A DNA stretch of 64,000 bases. Source: Trichoplax adhaerens. Taxonomy: Eukaryota; Placozoa; Uniplacotomia; Trichoplacea; Trichoplacidae. Shown piece after piece: positions 61,380-64,000 of the stretch. The number at the start of each line of letters is the position of its first letter. Position 1 is the stretch's first letter. The position numbers and the translations under genes are program-made. The DNA is taken from assembly GCF_000150275.1 (NCBI RefSeq), contig NW_002060956.1:1201207-1265206 (forward strand), in the 5' to 3' direction. The notes beneath the pieces were generated by a model that saw nothing but the letters and a program-made list of their open reading frames with translations, had not been told where the DNA came from and ran no database searches.

Positions 61380-62050
61380 CCATTCGATCATCGACAAGAG
61401 TCAATTTTTCTTGTAAGTTCTACTCAGGTAGCTACAATTCTCCCGTCCAATATCATTAACTTACGTGTTCATCGATCGAGCTTTCAATTTCTATTTGATA
61501 CCATCGAGAGCTATCGGCTTTCTTCCCTAAAGCATTGACTATATTCCAGTTTTCTTATTCAATATCATTCAATCAACTAGGTTAACTTAACTTGACGAAC
61601 TCCTTTTTGAATAGGTTATCAACCTATTCTCTTCAATATCATTGACTCCATTAGATAGACCATCTATTGATAGTTATTTCTCTAGCAAGTTCTACTTAAG
61701 TGGCTAGAGGTTTTTTCATCCAATATCAACTACTTACTGGTCTATCGAGCTTGGTAATTGCTATTTAGTGCCATCAATAGTCATCGATTTCCTCTTAAGG
61801 CTATCATTATACTCAAGTTATTTTTTGTTCAATATCATCAATTCCATCATATCGTCTATAATAATCAATTTCTCTTGCAAGTTCTACTCAGGTTGCAAGA
61901 GTTATTTCGTCTAATATCATCCACATATGGGTTATCGATCTTAGTAATTTCTATCTGATACCATCGATAGCTATCAATTTCCACTTCTCGAAAGCTTTTA
62001 CTATACTCGAGTTTTCCTATCTAATATCATCTAACCACCAGTTTTTGTTG
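61380..62050. repeat. Tandem array, ~95-bp monomer, ~190-bp dimer
   Basis: 'AATATCA' with a pyrimidine-rich flank recurs about every 75-112 bases (61449, 61561, 61649, 61724, 61832, 61914, 62021). The larger block 'GCAAGTTCTACTCAGG' recurs near 61411, 61684 and 61874. 'CTATCTGATACCATCGATAG' marks another shared block. The array stops about 270 bases before the Sel1-repeat reading frame. Confidence 0.7.
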
Positions 62051-62322
62051 AATTTTTGCTCTTTCTACTGAAACTATTCACTTTTAATGTCATTGATCAA
62101 TTTAGATTATCAATAATCATCCATTTCGATTATTAATTGTCATCTCATTGCTTGAATCGGTACTAATCGATGCTCGAAAGCCATCCATTTTATACCAGGT
62201 TGCACCCTGTTTTACTTCTGTCATTTTACTGAGCAATATCTACTCTATTCTATCCTCTAGACAATCTAGTGTTTATGGAAAAGAATCAAGATTGATCCCC
62301 TATCTTGTTGAATTCAGTGAAA

Positions 62323-64000
62323 ATGGATACGATGAGCACAGTTAGCAGTGCTACCATCAGTCGTAGCCAATCGGGCATACTGGATTCTCAAAGCAATCCA
62401 CTCTTAGATCGCTACCTGAATAAAAATTACATAAATGATTTAATGAACAATGTTTTCCAACATTACTTATTTCTATCGGAAACTGATAGTAATTCTCATA
62501 TCCATTTCCAACTTGGCTACATCTATCATCATGGCTTCGGATCGGTACCTAAAAATTTAAACAAAGCATTTTATCATTACCAGCTGGCTTCTGATGCAAA
62601 ACATCCAGCAGCACAATATATGTTGTATAAATTATATGGGAGTGATCCTGCTAAAAGCGATTGCTATGTTCGAATTGTTAGTGAAGATGAATTGGTCGAT
62701 TTAAAAGTGCGCACTTATGTTAAATCAGCAGCACAAGATAATCACTACTGTAAAGCCAATTTAACCTTATGGAAAGCCTATCGTAAATCTCAATTATGGC
62801 ATGATATCATCAATCGAGCTGTTGAACGTTATAAGCAAATTTTAACCGATGTCAGTGAAGGCCGTCGAACGATGGAAACCGATCAATTAGCTGAAACTTA
62901 CAACGAAATCGGCTATCTAACGGTGCAGTTAAACTTAAATAATAGCGCTAGCATTTATCGTCGTGCTATGGATTATTTCACTCGTGCTTGCCAATTAGGG
63001 AATGGTGCTGCCTATTTCAATGTTGGCTGTATGATGTATCATAATAGTTTCGGTGTTAAACGCGATGAATTAAAGATACAAGAATATTGCTTGAAAGCAG
63101 CAGAACGGCATCATCCTCGGGCTTTATATGTATTAGCGCGACAAAAATTAAATCCACGCATTAATTGTGAAGATGATTGCTTACTCGCCTATAGCTATTT
63201 AAGAGATTCTTGCACCTATCGTTATTCATCGACATTATTAGAATTAGGTTATGTCTATTTAATGGGGATTGGTGGGCAAATGAAAAATTTCAATATCGCA
63301 AGGCAATTCTTTGAAGAAGCTGCAGTCGCTTTCGATTATACCGATAGTTTTGGTAATATTCGCGCATTTCATGTCTTAGGTTATATGTATGAGCAAGGAT
63401 TAGGCTGTGATATCGATTATTCACGCTCTGCTTGTTATTATGCCTATGCTGCGCGCAAAAATAGCTACGAATCTTACTGTAAATTAGCCAAATTAATTGA
63501 AAAAAATCGTATACCAAGTCGCGATGTCAATGATGCAATCCAATTATATCAATTAGCCATCGATGCTAGCTATCATGCTGTTGGTTATGCAAATTATCGT
63601 TTAGGTAAATTATATTGTCGAGAAGGGGCAGCATATTATGATGATCGATTAGCATGTAAGCATTTTGTGGAAGCTTTTCGTTATTATGATGAAGCAGTAC
63701 GACAAAAGGAGCCAACAGCTGGCCAATGTTATCATATTGGAGTTATGTATCAATATGGTTATGGTGTGAAAGCCGATGGTGGTAAAGCGATCGATTTCTA
63801 TCGCTTAGCCATGAATTGTGCTGGCTTAACTTATAACATCTTGGATAAATGGTATGGTAAGAAAGCCAAACGTCAATATGATCAATATTTAACGCGTCAA
63901 GATCATGCTAATCAAGAAGAAAACGGACAAGATGATCGCCACAATTCAAATTATAATTCTGATCGACCTAATCGACCGATCTTGTCCGCTTTTACTGATG
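62323..64000 (+). CDS. Sel1-like repeat protein, 3' end beyond window
   Basis: The frame is open from this ATG to the window edge, 559 codons with no stop and no intron, unlike the split genes elsewhere here. Upstream in frame, a TGA lies ten codons before the ATG. The protein is built of Sel1-like (TPR-related) helical repeats. Clear units begin near residues 61 (HFQLGYIYHHGFG), 230 (AYFNVGCMMYHNSFG), 305 (LLELGYVYLMGIGG), 345 (HVLGYMYEQGLG), 425 (YRLGKLYCREG) and 468 (CYHIGVMYQYGYG), each followed by the usual A.YYY..A pattern. The last 40 visible residues are Asn/Asp/Gln-rich and probably disordered. Such repeats act as scaffolds in ER-associated degradation and signalling. No signal peptide, membrane segment or catalytic domain is visible, so the specific role is unknown. 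Confidence 0.85.
   Translation, partial: MDTMSTVSSATISRSQSGILDSQSNPLLDRYLNKNYINDLMNNVFQHYLFLSETDSNSHIHFQLGYIYHHGFGSVPKNLNKAFYHYQLASDAKHPAAQYMLYKLYGSDPAKSDCYVRIVSEDELVDLKVRTYVKSAAQDNHYCKANLTLWKAYRKSQLWHDIINRAVERYKQILTDVSEGRRTMETDQLAETYNEIGYLTVQLNLNNSASIYRRAMDYFTRACQLGNGAAYFNVGCMMYHNSFGVKRDELKIQEYCLKAAERHHPRALYVLARQKLNPRINCEDDCLLAYSYLRDSCTYRYSSTLLELGYVYLMGIGGQMKNFNIARQFFEEAAVAFDYTDSFGNIRAFHVLGYMYEQGLGCDIDYSRSACYYAYAARKNSYESYCKLAKLIEKNRIPSRDVNDAIQLYQLAIDASYHAVGYANYRLGKLYCREGAAYYDDRLACKHFVEAFRYYDEAVRQKEPTAGQCYHIGVMYQYGYGVKADGGKAIDFYRLAMNCAGLTYNILDKWYGKKAKRQYDQYLTRQDHANQEENGQDDRHNSNYNSDRPNRPILSAFTD

Larger units (their letters stand above)
51320..62322. other. 11-kb gene-poor AT-rich region
   Basis: No exon chain with recognisable protein similarity was found on either strand. 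51.3-54.6 kb and 55.7-57.9 kb appear featureless. Four clusters of tandem repeats between 54.6 and 62.1 kb are listed separately. A 90-codon open frame at 60403-60675 stands out slightly in composition but has no recognisable similarity. Confidence 0.5.

Overview
The window looks like nuclear DNA from an early-branching animal. It is strongly AT-rich, and its genes are cut into many small exons with GT/AG introns from about 70 bp to 2.2 kb. The gene content is metazoan: an F-BAR/SH2/tyrosine kinase of the FES/FER family, a soluble guanylate cyclase subunit with H-NOX, HNOBA and cyclase domains, RNase H2 subunit B and phosphoserine aminotransferase. A placozoan (Trichoplax/Hoilungia type) fits best, but that is inference from composition and gene set. 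Exon models were built by hand from reading frame, splice signals and alignment to remembered family motifs. Four of the five spliced models give an uninterrupted frame of about the expected length. The fifth, the pseudokinase, has a doubtful stretch near 46.9 kb.

Layout. 1.0-3.3 kb (+): complete RNASEH2B in 10 exons. 3.3-15.6 kb: gene-poor AT-rich DNA with old tandem repeats. 15.6-22.1 kb (+): a divergent soluble guanylate cyclase beta-like gene in 7 exons. 23.8-30.3 kb (-): an intact FES/FER kinase in 12 exons. 31.7-36.3 kb (-): PSAT1 in 11 exons. 30.8-38.3 kb also holds many blocks of a GTAC-containing pentanucleotide repeat that keeps switching orientation. 38.9-39.1 kb: a likely solo LTR. 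41.5-51.3 kb (+): a second FES/FER-like gene of about 16 exons whose kinase domain has lost all its catalytic residues and whose SH2 domain has lost its phosphotyrosine arginine. 51.3-62.3 kb: gene-poor DNA with several tandem arrays. 62.3 kb to the window end (+): a long intronless reading frame of Sel1-like repeats, cut by the window edge.

How the genes relate. The active FES/FER kinase and the pseudokinase are divergently transcribed paralogues on either side of PSAT1, and several intron positions and phases match, so they probably arose by a local duplication. A plausible but untested idea is that the pseudokinase dimerises with or competes with the active kinase through its F-BAR and coiled-coil part. 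The cyclase keeps the YxSxR heme motif but carries tyrosine where the proximal heme histidine should be, so its NO or heme sensing should be altered. PSAT1 (serine synthesis), RNASEH2B (ribonucleotide removal from DNA) and the Sel1-repeat protein show no functional link to the kinases or the cyclase.
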